Assembly: GCA_903901875.1 (NCBI GenBank) | Contig: CAIUSO010000091.1 | Coordinates: 19,712 to 83,711 of the forward strand | From: an uncultured Geobacteraceae bacterium | GTDB taxonomy: Bacteria > Desulfobacterota > Desulfuromonadia > Geobacterales > Pseudopelobacteraceae | DNA length: 64,000 nt | Reading direction: 5' to 3' | In this document: positions 53,831-62,186 of the stretch, in pieces | How the letters are laid out: the number at the start of each line of letters is the position of its first letter | Numbering within the stretch: the stretch's first letter is position 1 | Translations under genes and position numbers: made by a program | Notes under the pieces: generated by a model | Databases searched by the model: none | What the model was told of the DNA's origin: nothing | The model's input: the letters and a program-made list of their open reading frames with translations, nothing else

Positions 53831-55867
53831 ATGAAACTGAAACTGGCAACCAAGGTCTTCTCCATCATCGGTATAACCCTGTTTATCGGCTTCACGATCC
53901 TTGGCTGTACCGCACTCTGGCTGAGCATCAGTTCTACCATGGATCTTAAGGTATCAGCCTCACGGGAGTTGGCCACTTCGGTTCGACAGTCGGTAAGTGA
54001 ATTCATGGTGCTCGGCAATCAAGAGGCCGTGAATAAATACGTCAAGCAGATGAAAGACAATAAAGCCGTTATAGACCTGGGAATCTACAAAAAAAACGGT
54101 TCACTCTCCTCGGGCGGGGCAGCCGAACCACAAGTGCTTGAAGCCCTTAAAGACGGGAAATCGCGAACATTCAACCGCGAAATCAATGGAATTCATACCG
54201 TTACCTCTGTCATTCCAATGCCCAATGAAGCCCGCTGCAAAGGGTGCCACCCCGAAGACGGTTTTACTGGTGCCATCATGCTGACAACCTCGCTGGAGGA
54301 TGCCTATGCCAGTTCAAAAAAACTGGTAATTACACTCGTGGCCCTCGGTGGAACCTGCTTTATCCTGATAGTAGCCAGTATGTTCTTTTTCTTCCGTTAC
54401 ACCATTGTTGAAAATATTATCAGCATTTCTCAAAGCATCAATACCTTTTCCCAAGGAGCGGGGGATCTGACGGTTTTGTTGCCGGTGAAAACCAGCGATG
54501 AAATCGGTGTGCTGGCCCAGGGGGTCAACGACCTGATCAAGCGGCTCAACAACATTGTGACCGAAATATACAGTCAAGCCGAACATGTGGCAATTACCTC
54601 GTGTTGCACCATGGTCAGTATTGAGCGCCTGGCGGCATCGGTATTTGAATCAAAGGAACTGTCAGCATCGGTGGCAGTGGCATCGGAGGAAATGGCAGCG
54701 ACCCTCAACGATGTTGCCTCAACCACATCACGGGCCTCCATCCTTTCCCAGCAGGTTGACGATGCGGCCAAGGAGGGACAGGGGGTGGTGGGTGAAACGG
54801 CCGAAAGCATCGATCTGATCCAGGTGGGTGTTGAAAAAACGCTGAGCGTTATGGGACGGCTGGAACTTTCATCGGGCCAGATCGGTGAAATTATCGGCAT
54901 GATTGAAGATGTGGCCGACCAGACCAACCTGCTTGCCCTTAACGCCGCCATTGAGGCGGCACGGGCCGGTGAAGCAGGTCGCGGCTTTGCCGTTGTGGCG
55001 GATGAAGTAAAAATTCTTTCCGGTAAGACATCGGCATCGACCCAGCAAATAGCAGCCATCATCAAGGCCATCCAGAAGGACATCAAGGAAGCGATGTCTT
55101 CAATAGATGAAGAGAAGGGGCGTGTTGCCCATGGGGTTGAAAACTCATCACGGGCCAGCAATCAGATCATCAGCATTCTGGGACTGGCCTCAGAGTCTGC
55201 CGACATGATAAACTCTATTGCCATAGCGACGGAAGAACAGAGTGCCACTACTCTGGATATTTCCAGCAAGATTCACCAGATTTCCGAATCTACCGGAGAG
55301 ATTCAGCTTCAGATGGATAAATCCTTAACAACCTTTGAAGAGCTGGCTAATACTGCGGAACAGATCTATAATACCGTCGGGAAGTTCAAGGTCGGCAACT
55401 TCCATGACGTGGTGAAGGAACTGTCAAACGACCTGAACAGGAACGTGGTTACCGCACTGGAAAAGGCCGTGAAAGCAGGTAGCATCAGCCAGAATGCCCT
55501 CTTCAGCACGGATTACAAACTGGTACCGAATACAATGCCACAAAAGTTTACGACCGAATTTGACCGCTTGTTTGACACGGTTGTTTCGCCATTTCAGGAA
55601 GCTGTTCTTCAAAAAGAGAGCAAACTGGCGTTTGTTATCTGTGTGGACCGTAACGGCTACTGTCCCTCCCACAACAAACGTGGCGATCGCTCAAAACGGA
55701 TCTTTAACGATAAAACCGGCATTCGTTCTGCAAAAAATGAAGAGGGTTTCCTGCTCCAGACCTATATGCGGGATACCGGTGAAGTGATGAATGATATGTC
55801 CCATCCCCTTATTATTAATGGCAAGCATTGGGGAGCAATTCGTATCGGATACTCCAATCAATCCTGA
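53831..55867 (+). CDS. Heme-c-containing methyl-accepting chemotaxis protein
   Basis: A 678-residue receptor. TM1 about 9-31; a periplasmic sensor (about 32-160) containing [10 protein letters not shown] (Cys-x-x-Cys-His near 136-140), a c-type heme site. TM2 about 164-189; HAMP (about 190-245); signalling domain with [20 protein letters not shown]. An extra C-terminal domain (about 545-678) with [20 protein letters not shown] and [17 protein letters not shown] resembles the cytoplasmic module found at the end of some MCPs. Known Geobacter heme-PAS MCPs sense redox state or gases. Controlled by the GEMM switch. Confidence 0.9.
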   Translation: MKLKLATKVFSIIGITLFIGFTILGCTALWLSISSTMDLKVSASRELATSVRQSVSEFMVLGNQEAVNKYVKQMKDNKAVIDLGIYKKNGSLSSGGAAEPQVLEALKDGKSRTFNREINGIHTVTSVIPMPNEARCKGCHPEDGFTGAIMLTTSLEDAYASSKKLVITLVALGGTCFILIVASMFFFFRYTIVENIISISQSINTFSQGAGDLTVLLPVKTSDEIGVLAQGVNDLIKRLNNIVTEIYSQAEHVAITSCCTMVSIERLAASVFESKELSASVAVASEEMAATLNDVASTTSRASILSQQVDDAAKEGQGVVGETAESIDLIQVGVEKTLSVMGRLELSSGQIGEIIGMIEDVADQTNLLALNAAIEAARAGEAGRGFAVVADEVKILSGKTSASTQQIAAIIKAIQKDIKEAMSSIDEEKGRVAHGVENSSRASNQIISILGLASESADMINSIAIATEEQSATTLDISSKIHQISESTGEIQLQMDKSLTTFEELANTAEQIYNTVGKFKVGNFHDVVKELSNDLNRNVVTALEKAVKAGSISQNALFSTDYKLVPNTMPQKFTTEFDRLFDTVVSPFQEAVLQKESKLAFVICVDRNGYCPSHNKRGDRSKRIFNDKTGIRSAKNEEGFLLQTYMRDTGEVMNDMSHPLIINGKHWGAIRIGYSNQS

Positions 55868-55961
55868 CGGCTGCCTGTTTTCACATTTGGATAACAGTAG
55901 CCACACCATCGGCCTGAAATTTCAGACCGATTCAATTTTTTTCAGAAAAGGGAGACCTGAC

Positions 55962-56465
55962 ATGAATTCGCACATTTTTGAACTGCTGAATACGACGCAA
56001 GATGCGCTCATACAGAAGTTTCATAAGGAAATTCAGGACATTTTCACCACCATGGTCGGAATTGATGACTTGATGCATCTGCCTATTCAGGTGGACCCCC
56101 GCTCTCACTTTGCCGATTGCATCACCTCAATGGTCGGTTTTGCGGGACTTTTCAACGGCATTTTGAGCCTGCACGTCCCTGAAAATCTGGCACTGCTCTT
56201 CACCTCATCCATGCTTGGCATGGAGGTCACCGAAATAAATGATGATGTCCATGACGCACTCGGGGAGATCGCAAACATGATCGCCGGTTCGTTTAAACAT
56301 CATCTTGCACAGAATGGGCAGGAAGTACGGCTCTCAACACCAACCATCATCACCGGCAAGGAATATATGTTTACTTCCGGTGCCATCGAAGATACGCTGA
56401 CACTTCTCTACGATTCCAACGGTGAGTGGCTGTTGGTCAGTATTGTTGTGGAGCAGAATGATTAA
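55962..56465 (+). CDS. cheX: CheX-family chemotaxis phosphatase
   Basis: A 167-residue protein. ALGEIANMIAGSFKH (about 104-118) carries the ExxN catalytic pattern of CheC/CheX/FliY proteins; CheX has one such site and works as a dimer. It dephosphorylates CheY-P, resetting the signal. Starts 95 bp after the heme MCP, likely the same operon and thus also under the GEMM switch. GGGAG seven bases before the ATG. Confidence 0.85.
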   Translation: MNSHIFELLNTTQDALIQKFHKEIQDIFTTMVGIDDLMHLPIQVDPRSHFADCITSMVGFAGLFNGILSLHVPENLALLFTSSMLGMEVTEINDDVHDALGEIANMIAGSFKHHLAQNGQEVRLSTPTIITGKEYMFTSGAIEDTLTLLYDSNGEWLLVSIVVEQND

Positions 56466-56492
56466 GGGGTCTGGTGGGTAATTGTGAAATGC

Positions 56493-56540
56493 CAGGCGGA
56501 TACAACCTGAACATCAGATGATGCCAGATTGATCCGCCTG
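56493..56540. terminator. Hairpin between converging cheX and HU genes
   Basis: CAGGCGGAT (56493-56501) with ATCCGCCTG (56532-56540), 9-bp perfect arms and a 30-nt loop. No strong T-run, but the position between converging genes fits a terminator. Confidence 0.5.
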
Positions 56541-56551
56541 TTTGGTCTTGT

Positions 56552-56818
56552 TTAAAGATTTTTGAGGTTCTTGCCAGCTGAGAACTTACCACTCTTTGAT
56601 GCAGCAATGTCCAACTCGGCACCGGTTTGCGGATTCCGCCCTTTACGGGCTGCACGTTCAGACACCTCAAATGTACCAAAGCCGGGGAAAGTAACCTTGT
56701 CTCCAGCTTTCAAAAGGTCCGTTGTGACCTTCAAAAAAGCTTCCACCGTCTCGGCTGCAACCGTCTTGGGAACTTCCAGTGCTTCAGCCACTTTTGCAAC
56801 GAATTCTGTTTTTGTCAT
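56552..56818 (-). CDS. HU-type DNA-binding protein
   Basis: An 88-residue histone-like protein: MTKTEFVAKVAEALEVPK at the N terminus, KVTFPGFGTFEVSERAARKG and RNPQTGAELDIAASK (the DNA-bending beta arm with its Pro). Full length for HU/IHF. Bends and compacts DNA. ATG at 56818 with GGGAG six bases upstream. HU is encoded singly here; IHF alpha and beta differ in the arm. Confidence 0.92.
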   Translation of the reverse strand: MTKTEFVAKVAEALEVPKTVAAETVEAFLKVTTDLLKAGDKVTFPGFGTFEVSERAARKGRNPQTGAELDIAASKSGKFSAGKNLKNL

Positions 56819-56976
56819 AACTTCTCCCTTTGTTGTTTTGTTACTCATTGCGTTGAAAAACCTCTTAGCTTGGCTTCATAGCACAACAGCAAGAAAAAGT
56901 CAGGCAGTAATTTGTCGAACCCCACTTTTTTTTCAAAAAATGCACGAAAAGCTCTGCCTGGTACCTATATGACTGC

Positions 56977-57264
56977 TCAGTTCGCCGCAACAGCGGAGTC
57001 ATTTTTTGAAATTGTGTAAACCTTGTAACCGAGATACCCGACGGCTGCAACCAGGGCAAGCGGAAGGAACCCAACGCCAAACAGAGAGCCACAGGCAGCT
57101 TTACAGCCACCGGCAATGGCATGCATTCCCATACCACCGCCAGCACCACATCCAGCTCCGTAACCGGCACCATAGCCGCCTCCATACCCCATCCCTGCTC
57201 CCGCTCCGTTTCCAAGTGCCACCGTTTTTATACCTGCTACCATATTCGGGCAAGTTGCTATCAC
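56977..57264 (-). CDS. Gly/Tyr-rich membrane protein with Gly-Tyr-Gly-Ala repeats
   Basis: A 95-residue protein. Residues about 18-45 are GAGAGMGYGGGYGAGYGAGC and more, a Gly/Tyr/Ala repeat with Cys. A hydrophobic segment (about 62-80, FGVGFLPLALVAAVGYLGYK) may cross the membrane. Gly-rich repeats beside a membrane helix recall magnetosome proteins (Mms6/MamD type) and other mineral- or polymer-binding proteins, but no homology is established. Its ribosome site is AAGGAG. Confidence 0.65.
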   Translation of the reverse strand: MIATCPNMVAGIKTVALGNGAGAGMGYGGGYGAGYGAGCGAGGGMGMHAIAGGCKAACGSLFGVGFLPLALVAAVGYLGYKVYTISKNDSAVAAN

Positions 57265-57300
57265 AGTAATCTCCTTTTAATTATCGATATTTTGACCTGC

Positions 57301-57348
57301 CTGGTTCACTAAACCGGAGGCCACGCTGCGTCTCCAACAGTGAACCAG
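57301..57348. promoter_or_regulatory. 10-bp inverted repeat in divergent promoter region
   Basis: CTGGTTCACT (57301-57310) and AGTGAACCAG (57339-57348), 28 bp apart, between the Gly-rich gene (minus) and the DUF6502 gene (plus). Possible operator for a dimeric regulator. Confidence 0.4.
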
Positions 57349-57527
57349 TTAAATGAATATTACAATAATGATTAAACAGTGAATAAACCGCTAGATAATA
57401 TGGCTATTATAAGAAAGGGAGCAGCTGCGACTCATCAGTTTTAGGGACTTTGAAAATTAACATTGACATTGCCATAATAGATGTGCAAAATGCACAACTA
57501 TATACATCAACAAACAAAAGGTGTTAT

Positions 57528-58373
57528 ATGATACCATCGCCAACCAATACTACCACTGGCACGATCAACACAAACTTCAACCGTTCCGGTGCGTTGCTGA
57601 ATGTAACACTGGAGCGGTTGTTCCGCCCGCTGGCACGTATTTGCCTGGCTATTGGGGTAACGTTTTCGTCAATAGAAGAATCCCTGAAACGGACTTTCGT
57701 GCAAGAGGCTGCCGCCCTTGAACCTGATGCACCAGCCTACGGCACCATCAGCCGGATCAGCACCGTCACCGGTCTTCACCGTCGGGAGGTAACCCGCCTG
57801 ACTAATGCCGAAAAAGCCGTACGATCGACCAAGCCTCCCCTGGCGTCAAAATTATTCACCCGCTGGGTGTCTGATCCCGCATTCCATGATCATTCCGGTG
57901 TGCCACTCACCCTGAAACGGCAGGGTTCGGCACCCAGTTTCGAGACGTTGGCCCAGTCAATAACGCGAGATGTCCATCCCCGAAGAATGCTCGATGAGCT
58001 GCTACGATTGGGGGTTGTGACACTCGATGGGAATAATGATTGCGTAAGCCTCATTACCGGCAACTATATCCCGTCCGGCGACTCATCACAAATGTATACT
58101 CTGATGGGTGATAATGTTGGCGATCATCTGAGTGCGGCCGTTGACAATGTACTGCACGACAACCACCGTCACCTGGAAATGGCTGTCTTTGCCGATGAAC
58201 TATCCGTAGAGTCGGTCAACGCATTGCGCCCCCTGGTAACTGCCCACTGGAAAGCATTACGGAATGACATGGTGCGGCAGATTGAGGCACTCATCGAAGC
58301 GGATCGTCTGGCTGGCCGGACACAGGACCAGCGGGTACGTATCGGTATGTACACCTATTCGGAAAAGGCGTAA
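57528..58373 (+). CDS. DUF6502 family protein
   Basis: A 281-residue protein with an N-terminal helical part (LERLFRPLARICLAIGVTFS, then SIEESLKRTFVQEAA) and a GTISRISTVTGLHRREVTRL segment that looks like a winged helix-turn-helix. The rest is helical. This architecture (DUF6502) is found scattered in proteobacteria; a DNA-binding role is suspected only from the HTH-like part. AAAGGTG before the ATG. Confidence 0.6.
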   Translation: MIPSPTNTTTGTINTNFNRSGALLNVTLERLFRPLARICLAIGVTFSSIEESLKRTFVQEAAALEPDAPAYGTISRISTVTGLHRREVTRLTNAEKAVRSTKPPLASKLFTRWVSDPAFHDHSGVPLTLKRQGSAPSFETLAQSITRDVHPRRMLDELLRLGVVTLDGNNDCVSLITGNYIPSGDSSQMYTLMGDNVGDHLSAAVDNVLHDNHRHLEMAVFADELSVESVNALRPLVTAHWKALRNDMVRQIEALIEADRLAGRTQDQRVRIGMYTYSEKA

Positions 58374-58415
58374 CCCACCTGCGAGGTTGGCAGATCTTAA
58401 GCAAAGGAGATTGTA

Positions 58416-59210
58416 GTGAACAATACTACTGTAGTTTCATTCTGGTGGAAAGCAACTCTTCTTGTACTCATGCTGTCACTGTTCGGCTGTGGCGGCGGCA
58501 GTGAATCACCACCGGTGCTTTATACCATAACCGGCACTATCACTAATGGTGGTACTCCGCTTACCGGAGTCGCCGTCAAACTGACCTCCTCCGACTCTGC
58601 AGTTTCGGCCGGGACAACGGATGCTACGGGAACCTACCGGTTACAGGCCACAAACGGTTCCTACATGGTTAATCCAGCCGATAGCACCTGGGGATTTACA
58701 CCATTCGCAGTTACGATAAACGGTAGAAATGCAACCGCACCAGCAATAACCACCGTTTTTCCGGTCTATACCTTAACCGGTAAAATCACCAAGGGTGGTA
58801 CTCCGTTGGCAGGGATTGCCGTAAGCCTCAATGGGGCACGGGTGGATATCGTTACTACGGATGGTCTCTCCGGCGGTACGGTGGTCGACCTGACAACCGT
58901 CACCGGCTCGTCGCGGGTAAGTCCGGTTACCACGACAACAGAGGCCGATGGCAGCTATACGTTTAACGGCACTAAGGCCGGTTGTTACCTGGTTTCCCCT
59001 TCAAGTGCGGCCTACAACTTCAACCCGTTAATAACGAAGGCTTTCACCATTACAAGTACGCAGGTGTATCTGTACGATAAGGAACGGGGAGGCAATAGCC
59101 TGACACCTGACAGCAGCATAATCTACAACAGCACCTTGCAGTACACGGGGAACAGCATCAACATTCAGGATTTCACGGCAGAGGTAAAAAATCCGCTCAA
59201 CATATTGTAG
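58416..59210 (+). CDS. Lipoprotein with carboxypeptidase-regulatory-like repeats
   Basis: A 264-residue lipoprotein, GTG start with GGAG nine bases upstream. Lipobox LSLFGC (Cys 25). Two beta-sandwich repeats: YTITGTITNGGTPLTGVAVK and YTLTGKITKGGTPLAGIAVS, each with a Gly-rich TDGxYxF-type second half (ATGTYRLQATNGSYMV, ADGSYTFNGTKAGCYLV). Such repeats are carboxypeptidase-regulatory or transthyretin-like and mostly bind surface partners. Probably outer-membrane or surface-exposed. Just before the serpin gene. Confidence 0.75.
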   Translation: MNNTTVVSFWWKATLLVLMLSLFGCGGGSESPPVLYTITGTITNGGTPLTGVAVKLTSSDSAVSAGTTDATGTYRLQATNGSYMVNPADSTWGFTPFAVTINGRNATAPAITTVFPVYTLTGKITKGGTPLAGIAVSLNGARVDIVTTDGLSGGTVVDLTTVTGSSRVSPVTTTTEADGSYTFNGTKAGCYLVSPSSAAYNFNPLITKAFTITSTQVYLYDKERGGNSLTPDSSIIYNSTLQYTGNSINIQDFTAEVKNPLNIL

Positions 59211-59239
59211 TACCACGCTATCACAAAGGGGTGAACTCC

Positions 59240-60580
59240 ATGAAAAAAGTATCTTTCTCAGTATTCAGAGCACGTTGGCTGGTGATCGTAGCGGTTATTG
59301 TCATCATGGGCATCATGACAGGCTGCAGCAATTTCCAGAGTACCGATGTCGCATCGGGCGGCACCGGTGATATCGGGAACTTCACGACTGTCACATCAGG
59401 CCTTGTCCGTGACACGAGCCAGGCCAGCGACACCGATGTGGCATCAGTTGTCCAGGGTAATACAATCTTTGCCGTGAAGACCCTCAGTAAAGATCCGCTG
59501 GATAGCAACAGTTTTTTCTCCCCCTATAGCATCACCATGGCGTTTGCCCTGCTGGCACCCGGAACGGCGGGAACGACGTTGAGCGGCATAGAGGAGGCAT
59601 TGTCGTTTCCTCTGCCACAAAGCCGATTCAATCCGGCATTAAACAGACTTGAAACGATTCTTGCCGGTAACGCTACCGGCACCCTTCTGCCAAGTGGAGT
59701 TGCATCGCCGAAGTTCAGTGCTGCCAACGCCGTCTGGGCACAAAAGGGTTTTTCCATCCTCTCCCCCTATCTTGACACCCTGGCACTGAATTATGGTGCG
59801 GGAGTATATACCGTTGACTTTGCACAAGCCCTGGAAAGTTCACGACAAACCATAAATAACTGGGCGGCACAATCCACCAACAATAAAATTCTTGACCTGA
59901 TTCCGACCGGCGGTATTACTTCGGCGACACGACTGGTGTTGACAAATGCCGTCTGGTTCAAATCCGGCTGGTCAACGCCATTTCTCCAATCCGCTACAAC
60001 AGACAGGACGTTTGACAACCGGGATACATCACCGTCAACAATTCCGTTCATGGCCAAGAAATTCACGGTGCCATACGTCCAGACCTCCGACTTTCAGGCA
60101 GTTGATATTCCCTACGTCGGCAACGCGTTGTCCCTGCTTGTCATCATGCCCAAGCCGGGCACCATCGACGCCTTTATTGCCAGCCTGACACCGGCAACAT
60201 TGACTCATATTACGACAAACCTGACCACTACGTATGTGGATCTTGCCCTGCCAAAATTCAACGTAACGCAGAAGTCAAATCTTAACGTCCTGCTGAAATC
60301 ACTCGGCATGAGCGATGCGTTCGATCCTGCCACTGCCGACCTTTCGGGTATTGACGGCACCCGTAATCTCAGTGTGGGAAATGTGTTTCACCAGGCGGTA
60401 ATAGGTGTGGATGAGCAGGGGACTGAAGCGGCAGCGGCAACTGCCATTGAAATTACGACCACGGCAATACTCAATCCCTCTGAAGCACTGGCAGTAACAA
60501 TCAAAAATCCCTTTATTTTCCTGATCCGTGACCGTACTACCGGTTTAATACTCTTCATGGGAAAGGTGGTTAGCCTGTAA
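59240..60580 (+). CDS. Serpin-family protease inhibitor lipoprotein
   Basis: A 446-residue serpin. Signal peptide with MGIMTGC lipobox (Cys 29), a short linker, then the serpin fold (about 70-446): NSFFSPYSITMAFALLAPGT, TNAVWFKSGWSTPFLQSATT, FNVTQKSNLNVLLKSLGM and the C-terminal NPFIFLIRDRTTGLILFMGK. The hinge reads DEQGTEAAAATAIE, the Ala-rich pattern of inhibitory serpins. Counting from the hinge Glu as P17 puts P1 at Thr, but the loop is several residues longer than in alpha-1-antitrypsin, so P1 is uncertain. Follows the repeat lipoprotein by 29 bp. Confidence 0.9.
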   Translation: MKKVSFSVFRARWLVIVAVIVIMGIMTGCSNFQSTDVASGGTGDIGNFTTVTSGLVRDTSQASDTDVASVVQGNTIFAVKTLSKDPLDSNSFFSPYSITMAFALLAPGTAGTTLSGIEEALSFPLPQSRFNPALNRLETILAGNATGTLLPSGVASPKFSAANAVWAQKGFSILSPYLDTLALNYGAGVYTVDFAQALESSRQTINNWAAQSTNNKILDLIPTGGITSATRLVLTNAVWFKSGWSTPFLQSATTDRTFDNRDTSPSTIPFMAKKFTVPYVQTSDFQAVDIPYVGNALSLLVIMPKPGTIDAFIASLTPATLTHITTNLTTTYVDLALPKFNVTQKSNLNVLLKSLGMSDAFDPATADLSGIDGTRNLSVGNVFHQAVIGVDEQGTEAAAATAIEITTTAILNPSEALAVTIKNPFIFLIRDRTTGLILFMGKVVSL

Positions 60581-60874
60581 CACATTTTCTCCGGGACATC
60601 TGAGTCCGGCATGATATCGTGGTAAACAGAAAGGCACTTGCTTCGACTAACTAGCTGTTATTCCGGCAGCAGAAAACTATCCACAAAAAATGTGGATAAC
60701 CCTGTGGACGAAGTGGATATGTTTCAAAAATGTAACGGAAACACTAGCATTTTATCGGTTTGCACAGAGATTGAACAGGATCTGTAACATACTGAAATAT
60801 CGTGTCAATAGTTATTTTCATCCGATCAGTAGAGAGGTTTGAACGAACGGGAACAGGAAAATCTATTAAAATAA
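60581..60874. other. Intergenic region with clustered DnaA-box-like sites
   Basis: Between the converging serpin and PAS-LuxR genes. TGTGGATAA (60691-60699) is a perfect DnaA box on the minus strand. CTATCCACA (60677-60685) is a one-mismatch box on the plus strand; TATCCACA and TGTGGATA form a perfect 8-bp inverted repeat. TGTGGACGA (60703-60711) and AGTGGATAT (60712-60720) are weaker. It could bind DnaA or simply act as a hairpin. Confidence 0.5.
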
Positions 60875-61837
60875 TCACTGTTTCATTGACTCTTTTGGAG
60901 AAGAAAAAGTCATTTGTGCCGCGATTGTCGCCCAACGACCAAGGGTAGCTGCATTCACTGTCCCCAGCTTTTTCATCAGATTTGTGCGGTGCATTTCAAC
61001 GGTCTTCTCACGAATACCAAGATGTGCGGTAATATTTTTTGAAGTAAAGCCTTGACCAACCAGTATCAATATTTCTCGTTCCCGTTTGGTAAGCTTTTTA
61101 TTTCTGATGATTGTCTCATCATTTTGTAAAACAGCGGACAACTGATCCAGATTGAGATCCATTTTATTGCCACTGTGAGCAGTCGGGTTTAATACCTCAC
61201 GGTAATTCTGGACAAAGAGGGAAAGCAATCGATCCTTCTTGTCATTAGTAACCGCTTCCGCCTCAAGCTTCTTCCACTGTTCGGTTATATCATATGCCGA
61301 ACCGCTTGCACCGATGACGGTGCCATGGATATCCTCGATACATCTGGCATTGAATACCAACTTTATCTCATTACCCCGTTTTCCGATATGTGTCGTCTCA
61401 TAGCCGGTTACCGGGGTACCCGCCAATAAGTGGCTATGAACTTCGTAGTCACCTTCACCCACATCGGCAGATTGAAAATCCGTAAATTTCTTTCCGAGCA
61501 TTTCAGATAGTGTATACCCGTATACCTGCTCCCAGGCCGGGTTGAGGAACGTAAATCGTCCCTCTGTATTGCATTGCCATATCAGATCCTGTGATGCCTC
61601 AACAAGTGAGCGATAGAGTGCTTCTGAACGTGCAAGCTCTGAACTCAGCCGTTTCAACTGCGAGTTGGCGCGTCGAAGCTCTTCGTTCTGCATTTCCAAT
61701 TCCACTTGATGCACCTGAAGCTCATGCAACAAACGCCTGTCTTCCAATTCTGCCGAGAGCATACCATGACCTGAAGCAACTATTGCTTCAGCTTTCTTTC
61801 TCAGTTCTGCGGAAGCGTTCGATTTTTTTCTTTCCAT
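60875..61837 (-). CDS. PAS-LuxR transcription regulator
   Basis: A 320-residue cytosolic protein. A coiled coil (about 15-75) leads to a PAS domain (about 75-200: YRSLVEASQDLIWQCNTEGR, SGSAYDITEQWKKLE). The C-terminal LuxR/GerE HTH (about 255-315) has KLTKREREILILVGQGFTSK and VEMHRTNLMKKL. Start at 61837 has GGGG before it; longer upstream frames read through sequence that includes the riboswitch remnant region and are rejected. Confidence 0.88.
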   Translation of the reverse strand: MERKKSNASAELRKKAEAIVASGHGMLSAELEDRRLLHELQVHQVELEMQNEELRRANSQLKRLSSELARSEALYRSLVEASQDLIWQCNTEGRFTFLNPAWEQVYGYTLSEMLGKKFTDFQSADVGEGDYEVHSHLLAGTPVTGYETTHIGKRGNEIKLVFNARCIEDIHGTVIGASGSAYDITEQWKKLEAEAVTNDKKDRLLSLFVQNYREVLNPTAHSGNKMDLNLDQLSAVLQNDETIIRNKKLTKREREILILVGQGFTSKNITAHLGIREKTVEMHRTNLMKKLGTVNAATLGRWATIAAQMTFSSPKESMKQ

Positions 61838-61953
61838 GCTAAGTCCCCTTGTAGAGTTAACAAGATTCCAACTTTTCATTTTATCACATGTCAGAAAAAA
61901 GTGATTTGTATTTTTGGTGGGGAGAATAGGCAGGGAATACCCTGCAATAAGCC

Positions 61954-61983
61954 TTGACATAATAGCTAATAGGCACATATATT
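61954..61983 (+). promoter_or_regulatory. Promoter preserved upstream of the GEMM remnant
   Basis: TTGACA (61954-61959), 18 bp, TATATT (61978-61983), same layout as the promoter at 53571. Confidence 0.65.
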
Positions 61984-62000
61984 CAAAGAAATATGTTTCT

Positions 62001-62034
62001 CTTCGAAAAAGGCAAACCCTGGGAACCACGACTC
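62001..62034 (+). promoter_or_regulatory. Internally deleted GEMM-I riboswitch remnant
   Basis: GGCAAACCCTGGG (62011-62023) followed directly by AACCACGACTCC. Compared with the copy at 45,904 this lacks the CAACCTGGGGACGCAAAG segment, including the P2 3' arm and the GACGCAAAG core; only the 5' piece and part of P3 remain. It cannot fold as an aptamer. The promoter and spacing are intact. Confidence 0.75.
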
Positions 62035-62186
62035 CTGAAATGCATACAATGCCCTTGGAGGGGATTGCGTGCCTATCCCCCTCCCACCCACCCCGCCTCC
62101 TGGTTCTGAAACAACACACGCATAGCGTCGATGTATGAGCGCATAATCTCGACTACAAGTAGATAGCACCTCCAAAGGAGTGTGAC

